A stretch of 39,928 bases of DNA from Planctomycetota bacterium (GCA_025459125.1 JALORE010000019.1:1-39928), one strand, 5' to 3'. Numbered from the stretch's first letter, positions 1 through 8,390 are shown. Numbers and translations are program-made. The notes: a model not told the origin generated them from the letters alone.

Positions 1-1
1 T

Positions 2-1219
2 TTACTTCTTCTGGTACACCGCGAACTTGCCGTTCACGACCGTCAGCATTTCGAACGCGTCCTGGTTGAGGCCGTTGTGGTCCGTGGCGGAGAGGTTGAA
101 GATGCCCGCCGTGCCGATGACGCCCTGGAGCTGCTCGATGGCGCCCCGGACTTTGTCCGTCTCGGTGCTGCCGGCCTTCTTGATGGCCTCCGTCAGGATC
201 AGCAGGGCGTCATAAGCATGGCCGCCGAAGGTGCTGGCGTCTTCCTTGTGCTTGGCCTCGTAGCCGGTCTTGTAGTCCATGAGGACTTTCTTCTGCGGAT
301 GGGTGCCGGGCAGGACTTCTGCGACGAGCAGCCGGCCGCAGGGGAAGATCGTGCCGTTGGTCGCCTCGCCGCCGGCTTCGACGTACTTGATATTGCCGAA
401 GCCGTGGCTCTGGAACAGCGGCACGTTGAAGCCGATCTGCTTCATGTTCTTGGCGATCAGGCTCTGGGCCGGCACGATGGACCAGTTGACCACCGCCTGC
501 ACCTCGGTGCCCTTGACCTTGGTCAGGATGCCCGTCAGGTCGGTCTCCTTGGCATCGTACGACTCGGACGCGGCGATCGTGATCCCGTACTCGCCGGCCA
601 GGGCGGCCAGTTGCTTGGCCCCGGCGTTGCCGAACCCGTCGCCGCTGGCGACCACGCCGATCTTCGCGATGCCCAGGTCCTTCATGGTCTGGTAGATCCG
701 CCGGGCCGCGTCACTGTCCTTCTGGGGGGTCTTGAACACGTATCTGGCGATCGGGTTGACGATCGTCTCGGCCGCCGCACAGGACAGCAGGATCGTCTTG
801 CCTTCCTCGCAGATGTTCTTGATCGCCATGGTCTCGCCGCTGGTGGACGGGCCGATGATGGCCAGGACCTTCTCCTCATCGATGAGCTGCCGGGCCAGCG
901 AGATGGCCTTGTCCGCCGTGCTGGCGGAATCCTTGACGAGGAGTTGGATCGGCCGGCCGTTGATCCCGCCGGCCTTATTGAGGCTCTCGACGAACATCTC
1001 GGCCGTCTTGGCCTCCGGACCGCCCAGGTTCGCGGCTCCGCCGGTGACGGCGAAGATCGCTCCCACCTTGATCGGCGCCGCGGGGGCCGTGGCTTTCGCG
1101 GGCGTGGCCGGTGCCGTTTTGTCGGGTGTCGCCGGCGTCCCGGCCTTCTTGCAGCCGATCCCTGCCAGCACGAGACCCACCAGGCATAGACTCAGGGCTC
1201 CAAACACCTTTGCTCTCAT
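2..1219 (-). CDS. LivK-like ABC transporter substrate-binding lipoprotein
   Basis: This 405-aa protein looks like the periplasmic ligand-binding subunit of a branched-chain amino acid (Peripl_BP_6 / LivK) type ABC importer. The start chosen is the ATG at 1219, preceded by AAGGAAGG; the frame stays open upstream but that part has no signal peptide. From this start there is an N-terminal signal ending in LAGIGC, so Cys23 is a probable lipid attachment site, followed by a Pro/Ala/Thr-rich linker. The mature part begins IKVGAIFAVTGGAANLGG and has AIIGPSTSGETMA, both typical of this fold. No permease or ATPase genes (livHMGF) lie in the window; they may lie to the left. The natural ligand cannot be told from sequence, since the family also binds amides and aromatic compounds. 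The weak lipobox (Gly at -3) is the only unusual point. Confidence 0.9.
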   Translation of the reverse strand: MRAKVFGALSLCLVGLVLAGIGCKKAGTPATPDKTAPATPAKATAPAAPIKVGAIFAVTGGAANLGGPEAKTAEMFVESLNKAGGINGRPIQLLVKDSASTADKAISLARQLIDEEKVLAIIGPSTSGETMAIKNICEEGKTILLSCAAAETIVNPIARYVFKTPQKDSDAARRIYQTMKDLGIAKIGVVASGDGFGNAGAKQLAALAGEYGITIAASESYDAKETDLTGILTKVKGTEVQAVVNWSIVPAQSLIAKNMKQIGFNVPLFQSHGFGNIKYVEAGGEATNGTIFPCGRLLVAEVLPGTHPQKKVLMDYKTGYEAKHKEDASTFGGHAYDALLILTEAIKKAGSTETDKVRGAIEQLQGVIGTAGIFNLSATDHNGLNQDAFEMLTVVNGKFAVYQKK

Positions 1220-1524
1220 GGTTGCCTTCCTTTCCGACCCGTTGGGGTCAAACTCCGTAATGCGTTCCAACCTTTCGTCACAGTCGAATCGGGCCTCCCC
1301 CGCCCCTGGCTTACGGCTACGCTGCGCACAGGGAATTATCAAATCGGTTTGACGTCCGCACCAGCTTGTCTCTCACAGGCCACCGGCGGAATCCCCGGAC
1401 GCGCACGCATCGCTCGGGCTCCACACCAGTGCCTTACCTTATCGCTCCGGCTTTACTGCGTCAAGTCTCTACGGATTTGTCCAACAGCCGAGGGGCACGG
1501 CCGGACTGCAGCAAACGCCGCGCC

Positions 1525-1595
1525 TGTCATGGCGAGCGCAGCGAAGCAATCTCAACCCACTGCAAAGGAAACGGCCTTGTTGCGCCGCCATGACA
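1525..1595. repeat. 71-bp inverted-repeat element (TGTCATGGCG family)
   Basis: Arms TGTCATGGCG (1525-1534) and CGCCATGACA (1586-1595) are exact reverse complements. The interior begins with an AGCGCAGCGAAGCAATCT-like core, which I know as a common dispersed intergenic repeat in bacterial genomes. It lies between the 3' end of the pirin gene and the start of the LivK-like gene. The rest of 1220-1624 holds no gene I can support. Confidence 0.6.
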
Positions 1596-1625
1596 TACCT
1601 GGCGTGCGAGTTTTGAGATCGTCTC

Positions 1626-2342
1626 TTATTCCAGCCGCGCCACCACCAGCAGCAACTCCGCATCTTCGTCGGCACGGATGACCAGCTCGGGCTCGTTGAC
1701 GACCATCGCGGCGTCCAGGTGATGCAGGGCCTCATCGCCGGCCAGGGCGCCGCCGCCTTCCACGACGTAGAGGTAGCCGCCGTGACGATCGTCCAGCTCA
1801 CAGGCGACCGTCTCGGCCTTCTGAAGAAAGCACGCGTACACCTGGGCGTCTGAGGCGATCGGGAGACTGCCTGCATCGTCGTTCGAGATCAAGGGCAGCA
1901 GTCGGTTGGCTCTCTCCTCCTGCTCCACCGCCTTCTGCTGTACGGCGGGCTTGAGCCTCGGGGTGTGGGGCACGAACCACATCTGGATGAACCGCATGAC
2001 CTGGTCCCGGCGGTTGTTGATCTCCGAGTGGTACATGCCTTTGCCGACGGTGGTGTGCTGGACCCAGCCTTCTTCGAGGACGCCGCCTTTGCCGTGCTCG
2101 TCGGCGTGCCGGAATTCGCCGGCGGCGCAGTAGGTCACCACCTCGATCTCGCGGTGCGGATGCAACGGCCAGACCGCCCCGGGCGAGAGCGTACCGTCAT
2201 TGAACACCCGCAGCGTGCCGAAGTGGGTGTAGCGGGGATCGTAATACTCGCCGAAGGAGAAATGCCACCGGCCGTCGAACGTTCCATTCTCGATCACCCC
2301 TTCGGCCCGAAAGATGTCCTCGGCCTGCCGTACCGTAATCAT
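1626..2342 (-). CDS. Pirin-family bicupin protein (YhhW-like)
   Basis: The 238-aa product matches the pirin family, two-cupin-domain metal proteins that include quercetin 2,3-dioxygenases such as E. coli YhhW. The start at 2342 (MITVRQAEDIF) lines up with the usual family N-terminus (YhhW begins MIYLRKA); the 44 extra codons upstream look non-coding. Metal ligands expected for the family are visible: His61 and His63 in PLHPHREIE, and His105 and Glu107 in GMYHSE. The motif FSFGEYYDPRY near residue 30 is also characteristic. The second cupin (about 145-238) keeps the fold but no metal site, as usual. The gene stands alone. Whether it oxidises quercetin or has a regulatory role cannot be read from the sequence. 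Confidence 0.9.
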   Translation of the reverse strand: MITVRQAEDIFRAEGVIENGTFDGRWHFSFGEYYDPRYTHFGTLRVFNDGTLSPGAVWPLHPHREIEVVTYCAAGEFRHADEHGKGGVLEEGWVQHTTVGKGMYHSEINNRRDQVMRFIQMWFVPHTPRLKPAVQQKAVEQEERANRLLPLISNDDAGSLPIASDAQVYACFLQKAETVACELDDRHGGYLYVVEGGGALAGDEALHHLDAAMVVNEPELVIRADEDAELLLVVARLE

Positions 2343-2696
2343 CCCCAAACGCTCGAATCCCAGACCCGATCCACTGCCGGCGTGGCCTTTCCCTTGCAGC
2401 ATACCGTCCGCGCCCGCCCAGCCAATAAGGAAAACCCGCCCCGTCCGCCTCCCTTCGTCGGGGCCAATGACCATTCGCTCGATGCCTCCAGCATTCTCCA
2501 GCCATAGTCGCCGAAAGAGACAACAGAGAAGCGAAAGAAGATATAGCCCAAGGGCCGGAGGAACGGGCGTTCATGATCGCTCCAATGTGGCGTCAGATGG
2601 CGCGCTCCCCTGCGACAAAGAGCAGGGCGACATACGGTTTTTCTATCGTACGATGTCTCTCCCCATGCGTTGGAGGTTCGAAGTGGCGCATTTACG

Positions 2697-2732
2697 CCGT
2701 CCTCTGTCCTCCGTTTTTTTGTCCTCCATCTT
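2697..2732. repeat. Short heptamer tandem repeat array
   Basis: About five degenerate 7-bp units read CCGTCCT, CTGTCCT, CCGTTTT, (T)TTGTCCT, CCATCTT. On the minus strand this is an AGGACAG/AGGACGG series of the kind that gives spurious TEDRGRR-type translations in many genomes. It sits in the 700-bp stretch 2343-3046 between the pirin gene and mraZ, which otherwise contains only the mraZ control region. Confidence 0.55.
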
Positions 2733-2967
2733 CGGCTTTTCTTTTGTCCGATAAAAACCAACAGCGAAGTTGTGACTTGGGTCCCGGCGGCAGGAAGGTG
2801 TCAGACGGGGGTGGATGCAGCAATCGCAGGGAAAGCTCACCACTTCCACGCCCCTGTCAAGATACGAGGTCCGCGGGGCGCGAAAAGTGTGGAAATGCCG
2901 GGGTTTACGCCGATTAGGAGGGAATGGGGTGACTGTCCATTGACAAGATGTCTCAAAATTATCCGCA

Positions 2968-3005
2968 AAAGTGGTAAAAGGTGTTGACATTGTGGGGGTA
3001 GATGG
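2968..3005 (+). promoter_or_regulatory. Candidate MraZ operator (10-bp periodic GTG repeats)
   Basis: GTG or TGG cores recur every 10 bp: GTGG at 2971, GTGT at 2981, TGTGG at 2991 and ATGG at 3002. The first unit, AAAGTGGTAA, and the second, AAGGTGTTGA, resemble the AAAGTGKNNN boxes bound by MraZ in Mollicutes; MraZ sites in general are tandem 10-bp repeats. The array overlaps the -35 element and spacer of the mraZ promoter, which suits autoregulation. Confidence 0.6.
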
Positions 3006-3011
3006 TAAACT
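2984..3011 (+). promoter_or_regulatory. Sigma70-type promoter of the mraZ-ftsI cluster
   Basis: A perfect -35 TTGACA (2984-2989) is followed after 16 bp by TAAACT (3006-3011), a four-of-six match to -10. Transcription would start near 3018, about 30 nt before the mraZ ATG. Confidence 0.65.
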
Positions 3012-3046
3012 CTCCCTCTGTAAGAAGGTCGTGTGGGACAAAAGCC

Positions 3047-3520
3047 ATGCTGTTATTAACAGGGGAGTACCAGCACGTCGTCGATGACAAGGGTCGCGTG
3101 CTCGTCTCCAACAAGCTGAGGAACCAGATCGATGCGCAGGAGCATGGCGCGAACTTCTATCTGGTCCTCGGGGCCAACGGCGTCCTGTGCCTGTACCCGG
3201 AGAAGTGCTTCGAGCAGATCGTGCTGTCGGTCGCTCCGGGCGCGACGGCCCCCGATGAGGCGGTGGCGTTCGAACGGATCAGCTTCGCCATGTCGAGCAA
3301 GATCGAGTTGGACAACCAGGGCCGGCTGTTGCTGAACGAAAGACTCCGCAAGCGGGCCGGGTTGAAAGAGGATGTTACGCTGGTGGGTGTCCGGGACCAC
3401 ATCGAGCTCTGGAACACGCAGGACTGGGAGCAGTATCTGGGCGATCACATGCCCCAGTACCAGAAGCAGATGACCCAGGCACGGCAGTTTGTCATGCAGC
3501 AACAGACCAAGGACTTGTAG
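3047..3520 (+). CDS. mraZ: Transcriptional regulator MraZ
   Basis: MraZ is a DNA-binding protein of the AbrB-like double-wing fold that usually heads the dcw (division and cell wall) cluster and controls it by binding tandem repeats upstream. This 157-aa protein starts MLLLTGEYQHVVDDKGRV, matching the family N-terminus, and repeats the fold at about residues 80-110 (FAMSSKIELDNQGRLLLNERLRKRAGL). The ATG at 3047 is chosen; an in-frame start at 3002 falls inside the promoter. A weak GGGA lies 8 nt upstream. rsmH follows with one small ORF between, the usual mraZ-rsmH order. Confidence 0.93.
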   Translation: MLLLTGEYQHVVDDKGRVLVSNKLRNQIDAQEHGANFYLVLGANGVLCLYPEKCFEQIVLSVAPGATAPDEAVAFERISFAMSSKIELDNQGRLLLNERLRKRAGLKEDVTLVGVRDHIELWNTQDWEQYLGDHMPQYQKQMTQARQFVMQQQTKDL

Positions 3521-3547
3521 GGCTGCGTGGGAGGCACGACGACAGGA

Positions 3548-3745
3548 ATGGAACATCTGCGCATTGTCAATGAGACTCTGGCGGGCGAGCGGCCCGCCGA
3601 CGAGCAGACGCACGCGGCGGTGGCGATCCTGGCCGAGCGGCTGGAGCGACTCAAGCAACGCAGCAGTCTCTTTGCCGAGATCGGGTTCTCGCCGCACGTG
3701 AAGCGGCTCAAGCCGCAGGCCCAGGCGATGGCGTTGGGATACTGA
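3548..3745 (+). CDS. Small unknown protein between mraZ and rsmH
   Basis: A 65-aa charged, mostly helical ORF (MEHLRIVNETLAGERPADEQ...) lies 27 bp after mraZ and before rsmH on the same strand. I do not recognise a family. It has no signal peptide or membrane segment; residues 20-45 (AVAILAERLERLKQRSSLF) could form an amphipathic helix, and the C-terminus FSPHVKRLKPQAQAMALGY is basic. An in-frame GTG at 3527 would add seven residues behind GGGAGG-like sequence. Its colinear position in a tight operon is the main argument that it is real. Confidence 0.5.
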   Translation: MEHLRIVNETLAGERPADEQTHAAVAILAERLERLKQRSSLFAEIGFSPHVKRLKPQAQAMALGY

Positions 3746-3885
3746 CGTGGGCCGGATTCGTCCCTGGGGTGGCACAGGAAGTGCAGTGGCGGGGGACGGA
3801 TCGGGACGATTTCGGCCTCACTGCCGCTCGCGCGGGTCTTACGTCCCCCCCGCGCGGGCGGCAATTGGGCCGGGCCGAGGCGGCG

Positions 3886-4788
3886 GTGGATGATGCAAAC
3901 GTAGAACATGTTCCGGTGCTCGCCGGACCTTTAGCCGAACAGATAAGCTGTCCGCAGGATGGGGTGATGGTCGATGTGACCGTTGGACACGGAGGTCACA
4001 GCTTTCTGTTCGGCTCACGGCTAAGTGCGGCGGGAACGCTGGTCGGGTTGGATGTGGACAGCAAGTCCCTGGAGCGGGCCCGCCGGCGGTTGGCGCCCCT
4101 GGCCTGCCGGGTCATTCTCCTCAAGTCCAATTTCTCCCAGGTCGCGGAATGTCTTGCCGCGCTGGGCCTGCGGGAAGTCGACTTCATCCTGGCGGACCTG
4201 GGTCTGTGCTCGGGGCAGATCGCCGATAGTGAAGTTGGGCTGAGTTTTCGCACGGATATGCCGTTGGACATGAGAATTGACGCAAGCCTGGAGGTCACGG
4301 CGGCCGATATAATCAGGGACTACGACGAAAAATCGCTGGCAGACCTGATTTTCGAGTATGGCCAGGATCGCGCCTCGCGGCGGATTGCCCGCTTCATCGT
4401 GGAGCGTCGCGAGCGGGAGCCGATCACGACGACCGGGCAACTGGCGGCGGTGGTCAGCCGTGCCCTGCGGACGCCCGGCGGCAAGCACCCGGCGCGACAT
4501 CCGGCCACCCGGACGTTTCAGGCCCTGCGGATTGCCGTCAATCACGAGTTGGACAATCTGCGGGATCTGCTGGCGGCGGCGCCCGGTCTGCTGAGAAAGG
4601 ACGGCAGCATCGCCATTATCAGTTTTCACAGTCTCGAGGATGGCTTGGTGAAGCGGGATTTCAAGGCCCGGGAGCACGAGGGCATCTATCGTTTGCGCAC
4701 GAAGAAGCCCATCCCCCCCACCCGCGAAGAAATCGTCGCCAATCATCGGGCTCGCAGTGCCAAGCTGCGCATCGCGCAGAAAACCTGA
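3886..4788 (+). CDS. rsmH: 16S rRNA (cytosine1402-N4)-methyltransferase RsmH
   Basis: RsmH (MraW) methylates N4 of C1402 in the 16S rRNA P site using SAM. The core is clear: EHVPVLAGPL at the N-terminus, VDVTVGHGGHS as SAM motif I, LVGLDVDSKSLERA as motif II, ILADLGLCSGQI, PLDMRID, IISFHSLEDGLVK and the C-terminal signature TKKPIPPTREEIVANHRARS. The GTG at 3886, with GAGG 5 nt upstream, gives 300 aa, close to the family norm; a longer frame from GTG 3769 would add 39 poorly conserved residues. ILADLG replaces the more common ILFDLG. It sits in its standard place after mraZ, with the cell-wall genes following. Confidence 0.93.
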   Translation: MDDANVEHVPVLAGPLAEQISCPQDGVMVDVTVGHGGHSFLFGSRLSAAGTLVGLDVDSKSLERARRRLAPLACRVILLKSNFSQVAECLAALGLREVDFILADLGLCSGQIADSEVGLSFRTDMPLDMRIDASLEVTAADIIRDYDEKSLADLIFEYGQDRASRRIARFIVERREREPITTTGQLAAVVSRALRTPGGKHPARHPATRTFQALRIAVNHELDNLRDLLAAAPGLLRKDGSIAIISFHSLEDGLVKRDFKAREHEGIYRLRTKKPIPPTREEIVANHRARSAKLRIAQKT

Positions 4789-4854
4789 CGCCCCGCGGCG
4801 CAGGATCGAAGGACCCATGCAGGGACCCAGGAAACGTTGAAGACGGAGTGAAAC

Positions 4855-5961
4855 ATGACCTCGGATGCAAAGATCGGCTTGCTGTTGGGACTTATCTTCA
4901 TCTTCGTGATCGCTTTCGTCATCAACGGTCTGCCCCCTATGGGCAAAGCGAAAGTACCCGCTCTGGCGGGCGAAGAGTTGGGGGCCAGCGGCGTCACCGG
5001 TCAGGCCGAAAGGGCGTTCGACTGGCCGGCGCCGGTGGACCGGCAGGAGGCGGAGGTGCCCGTGGCCCAGGCCGCGTCAGAAGCGACGAGACCTGCGGTG
5101 CCGGAGCCGGCACCCGCGACGGCGGCGGAGACGACGGATGACAGCCTCCGCTATCTGCTCCCGCTGCCGCGCTTCGAGGGCCTGATCGAGCGGTTGACCC
5201 CGACCGTCTCGCGGGATCGAGTCGAAGTGGGCGGCTTGGACGTGTCGCAGCCGGCGCCGGAGCCTGCCGACACGGGCAGTCGGCCGCCGGTGGTCACCGC
5301 CCCGCAACCCCGGCCGGTGCCCGGACTGGAGCCTCGGACGGAGCCGCGGGTTGAGCCCAGGCCGGCCGACGCCACGCAAGGGGCCAACGCCGTGCTGCCG
5401 CCGAAACCTCCGGCCCCCGTCAGCAAGCCGGCGACGGTTCCCGGCGGGAAGCTCTACGTGGTGGTGGATGGGGACAACCTGGCAGTGATTGCCAAGAAGA
5501 TGTATGGACCGGAAGAGGGCAACCGTTTCGTCAATATCGACCGGATCGTTCAGGCCAACCAGGCGATCCTGCAGGATCCCTCCCAGGTCCACATAGGGCA
5601 GAAGCTCGTCATCCCGCCGCTGCCCAAGACCCCGACCGCCGCGGCCGTCCCGCCCGCTCCCCGGACACCGAAGCCGGAGGAAGCCTTGCCCAAGGACCTC
5701 TTCGAGAAACCCAAGACCACGATTGCCGAGAAGATGGATGCGCTGGAAGCCCTGGGCCGCCGTGCCGCCGCGAACCTGCCCGCCCCCGCCACCGAAGGCC
5801 GCTGGTACACGGTGCAGAACGGCGACAGCCTGTGGAAGATCGCCTCCAGTCAGCTCGGCAGCGGCGCCCGCTGCGAGGAGATCGCCAAGCTCAACGCCGG
5901 TATTCTCCCGAGCCCGGAGGCGCTGGACGTGGGCATGCGGCTGCGCCTGCCGACAAAATGA
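4855..5961 (+). CDS. Membrane-anchored protein with two LysM domains
   Basis: A 368-aa protein with one N-terminal transmembrane helix (about residues 7-25, IGLLLGLIFIFVIAFVING), a long Pro/Ala-rich linker (about 35-200) and two LysM modules. The first, near 202-260, contains VVVDGDNLAVIAKKMYG and ends HIGQKLVIPPLP; the second is C-terminal (about 310-368), with YTVQNGDSLWKIASSQLG and VGMRLRLP. LysM binds the glycan of peptidoglycan, so the protein probably tethers the inner membrane to the wall. GGAG lies 6 nt before the ATG. It occupies the interval between rsmH and the ftsL-like gene, where LysM proteins are not standard dcw members. No catalytic domain is visible, so a structural or septal role is inference. 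Confidence 0.85.
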   Translation: MTSDAKIGLLLGLIFIFVIAFVINGLPPMGKAKVPALAGEELGASGVTGQAERAFDWPAPVDRQEAEVPVAQAASEATRPAVPEPAPATAAETTDDSLRYLLPLPRFEGLIERLTPTVSRDRVEVGGLDVSQPAPEPADTGSRPPVVTAPQPRPVPGLEPRTEPRVEPRPADATQGANAVLPPKPPAPVSKPATVPGGKLYVVVDGDNLAVIAKKMYGPEEGNRFVNIDRIVQANQAILQDPSQVHIGQKLVIPPLPKTPTAAAVPPAPRTPKPEEALPKDLFEKPKTTIAEKMDALEALGRRAAANLPAPATEGRWYTVQNGDSLWKIASSQLGSGARCEEIAKLNAGILPSPEALDVGMRLRLPTK

Positions 5962-6012
5962 CGAATCCGGCCGTCTCGACGCTGACCCGGGACGCCGCCT
6001 GGTGCTGTAGAC

Positions 6013-6228
6013 ATGAGCCCTCGTTCTTGTTTCACGCTGGTGATCTTCTTCTTCGTGGCCACGCTGATTGTGGCCGTCTATCTGCGCGGGGCGGACAAAT
6101 GGACGTTCTACCGGATCAGTACCTGCCGCATCGAGCAGGGCCGGCTGCAGCAGGAGTTATGGCAGAAGCAGTTGCGCGTGGAGAGCCTGATCAATCCGGC
6201 GTCGGTTTCCCGCAGGCTCGACGGCTGA
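6013..6228 (+). CDS. FtsL-like bitopic membrane protein
   Basis: A 71-aa protein with a single membrane helix (about residues 7-24, FTLVIFFFVATLIVAVYL) and a short, probably periplasmic segment suited to a coiled coil (RIEQGRLQQELWQKQLRVESL). This architecture and its place directly before ftsI are those of FtsL, the divisome scaffold that pairs with FtsB and activates FtsWI. FtsL proteins share little sequence, so the call rests on topology and synteny. It is shorter than typical FtsL (about 90-120 aa). Confidence 0.7.
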   Translation: MSPRSCFTLVIFFFVATLIVAVYLRGADKWTFYRISTCRIEQGRLQQELWQKQLRVESLINPASVSRRLDG

Positions 6229-6246
6229 CATCGCACCGGGTAGCAC

Positions 6247-8094
6247 ATGCAGTCCAGTAACGCCGGCAACCAGATCCAGTCCGAGACCGCCGCCCGCGGC
6301 CAACGCCAGCTCCGGAAGATCTTCTTCTTCCTGGGCCTGGTGGTGCTGACGTTTCTCGGCCTGGCGGCGCGCTGCGTCTACCTGCAATACTGCCGGGCCG
6401 ACCACTTCACGGAGAAGAGCCTTCTCCAGCAGCGTTCGTATCTGCCCCTGGAGCCGCAGCGCGGCGCGATCCTGGACTGCCGCGGCCGCGTTCTGGCCGC
6501 CAGCGATCAGATCCGCACCGTCTTCGCCGAGCCCCGGATCATCAAGGACGCCAAGGAGACCGCCACGCGGCTGGCCCCGATCCTGGACATGGGCGCCCAT
6601 GAGATCTGCAAGCTCATCGTCGACAGTAACAACCCCGGTTACGTGGTCCTCAAGACCGGTGCGACCGAAGCCGAGTGCGAAGCCGCGCAGAAGATCCACG
6701 GTCTGGGCATCCGCTACGCCTGGCGCCGCAACTACCCCATGGGCCGCCTCGCCAGCCACGTCGTCGGTTTCACCAGCGTCGACAACCGCGGCATCGAGGG
6801 CCTCGAATGCGCCTTCGACAGCAACCTGCGCGGTCGCGGGGCGACGCGCATGTTCCTCGTGGACGTGCACCGCCGCCCGTTGCGTTTCTGCCTGAAGGAC
6901 GACGAGAACTGCGAAAGCCCGATGCACGGTTCCGGCCTGATCCTGACCATCGACGCGACCCTGCAGCAGTTCGTCCGCGAGGCCCTGGTCCGCCAGTTCC
7001 AGGAATTCCAGGCCGAAGCCGCCAGCGCGATTATCGCCGACCCGCAGACGGGCGCCATCCTGGCGATGGTATCCCTGCCGGACTATGCTCCCGCTGAGGC
7101 GCGGCACAGCGACCCGCGTTTCTTCAAGAACCGCCTGCTCGCCGACCAGTTCGAGCCCGGCAGTATCATCAAGCCCATCGTGGCCGCGGTCGCCCTCGAC
7201 ACCGCGGTGGTCAACCGCTACGAGACGATCTTCTGCGAGAACGGCAACTACCACGGCAAAGGCTTCGGCCACATCGGCGAGTACCGCCGCGGCTACGGCG
7301 ACCTGACGCTCCGCGAGATCCTCACCGTCTCCAGCAATATCGGTATGGCCAAGATCGGCCAGCGGCTCGGGAATGCCCGGCTCTACGAAGGCCTGCAGCT
7401 CTTCGGCTTCGGCAAGGAGGTGGGCCTGGAACTCTACGGCGAGGCGGCGGGCATGCTCCGCCCGCCCGGCGTCTGGACCGGCTACAGCGCCCCGCGCGTC
7501 GCCTTCGGCCAGGAAGTCTCGGTGACCTCGATCCAGATGCTGCGGGCCTTCTGCCTGCTCGCCAACGGCGGCCGGCTCGTCTGGCCGCACCTCGTTCGCG
7601 CCATGGTCACGGCCGACGGCACCGTGGTGGACATGCGACCGTCGCAACTCCGCGTCGGCTACGTCATCAAGCCCGAAATTGCCCGCTGGCTGGTCACCGA
7701 AGCCCTGGTTTCGGTGGTCAATGACAAGCAGGGCACCGGCACCCGCGCCCGCCTTGACCAGTGGGAGGTCTTCGGCAAGACCGGCACCGGCCAGATCGCC
7801 GTGCCCGGCAGCCGGGGCTACCAGGCGGACGCCTACACCGCCTCCTTCATCGGCGGCGCCCCCGCCGAGGATCCCCGGGTCATTGTCTTGGTCTCCATCC
7901 GTCGGCCCAACGTCAAGCTCCACAAAGGCTACACCGGGGGCACCGTCGCCGCCCCGGTGGCCGGCGTTATTCTCGAAAAGACCCTCACCTACCTCAACGT
8001 GCCCCCACGCTCCCCGGACGGCAAACGCAAGACGATGCTGGCCGGCAACTGGCCCCCGCACGCACCCGACCCCGAATCCGAGAACTCCTGGTGA
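6247..8094 (+). CDS. ftsI: Peptidoglycan transpeptidase FtsI (class B PBP3 type)
   Basis: This 615-aa class B penicillin-binding protein should cross-link septal peptidoglycan with FtsW. It has a cytoplasmic N-terminus, a membrane helix at about 26-44 (IFFFLGLVVLTFLGLAARCV), a PBP dimer domain beginning RGAILDCRGRVLAAS, and a transpeptidase domain with SIIK (Ser306 nucleophile, Lys309), SSN (362-364) and KTGT (511-514). It begins 18 bp after the ftsL-like gene. The genes that usually follow (murE, murF, mraY, ftsW, murG, ftsQ, ftsZ) are absent: the cluster stops here and a repeat-rich region begins. No PASTA domains are present. Confidence 0.92.
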   Translation: MQSSNAGNQIQSETAARGQRQLRKIFFFLGLVVLTFLGLAARCVYLQYCRADHFTEKSLLQQRSYLPLEPQRGAILDCRGRVLAASDQIRTVFAEPRIIKDAKETATRLAPILDMGAHEICKLIVDSNNPGYVVLKTGATEAECEAAQKIHGLGIRYAWRRNYPMGRLASHVVGFTSVDNRGIEGLECAFDSNLRGRGATRMFLVDVHRRPLRFCLKDDENCESPMHGSGLILTIDATLQQFVREALVRQFQEFQAEAASAIIADPQTGAILAMVSLPDYAPAEARHSDPRFFKNRLLADQFEPGSIIKPIVAAVALDTAVVNRYETIFCENGNYHGKGFGHIGEYRRGYGDLTLREILTVSSNIGMAKIGQRLGNARLYEGLQLFGFGKEVGLELYGEAAGMLRPPGVWTGYSAPRVAFGQEVSVTSIQMLRAFCLLANGGRLVWPHLVRAMVTADGTVVDMRPSQLRVGYVIKPEIARWLVTEALVSVVNDKQGTGTRARLDQWEVFGKTGTGQIAVPGSRGYQADAYTASFIGGAPAEDPRVIVLVSIRRPNVKLHKGYTGGTVAAPVAGVILEKTLTYLNVPPRSPDGKRKTMLAGNWPPHAPDPESENSW

Positions 8095-8130
8095 TACGGC
8101 TTCGGAAAGACCCTTGCGCGGTAGGGATTC

Positions 8131-8246
8131 TGTCATCCTGAGGCGCAGCCGAAGGATCTGGCCACCGAAAAGGAGGTTTCTCTCGTTCGCAGGCCAGATC
8201 GTTCGCTACGCTCAGCGCCTGCCCTGAGCATCGCGAAGGGATGACA
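8131..8246. repeat. Inverted-repeat element with TGTCATCC ends
   Basis: The element starts TGTCATCCTGAGGCGCAGCC and ends GGATGACA, with GGATCTGGCC and GGCCAGATC forming inner arms. The cores resemble the widespread TCCTGAGCGAAGCGAAGGA dispersed repeat. It lies directly after ftsI; the remaining sequence to 8427 holds no gene. Confidence 0.6.
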
Positions 8247-8390
8247 AAAGAGAAGGACTTCTCTGCATCCGTATGAGAGGCTCTCGGAGGCGAATCAGCC
8301 TTCGCCCCCGGGATGCCGGCAGCCCCGGCGCCGCAGGCCGTCCCGATGGCGCATGTCGGCGCCGCGAGTCACCTTTGCGCCTGCCATGAC

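Noticed and set aside
6157-8136. 659-codon open frame antisense to ftsI
   Set aside because: Shadow of ftsI on the opposite strand, with low-complexity composition and no domain.
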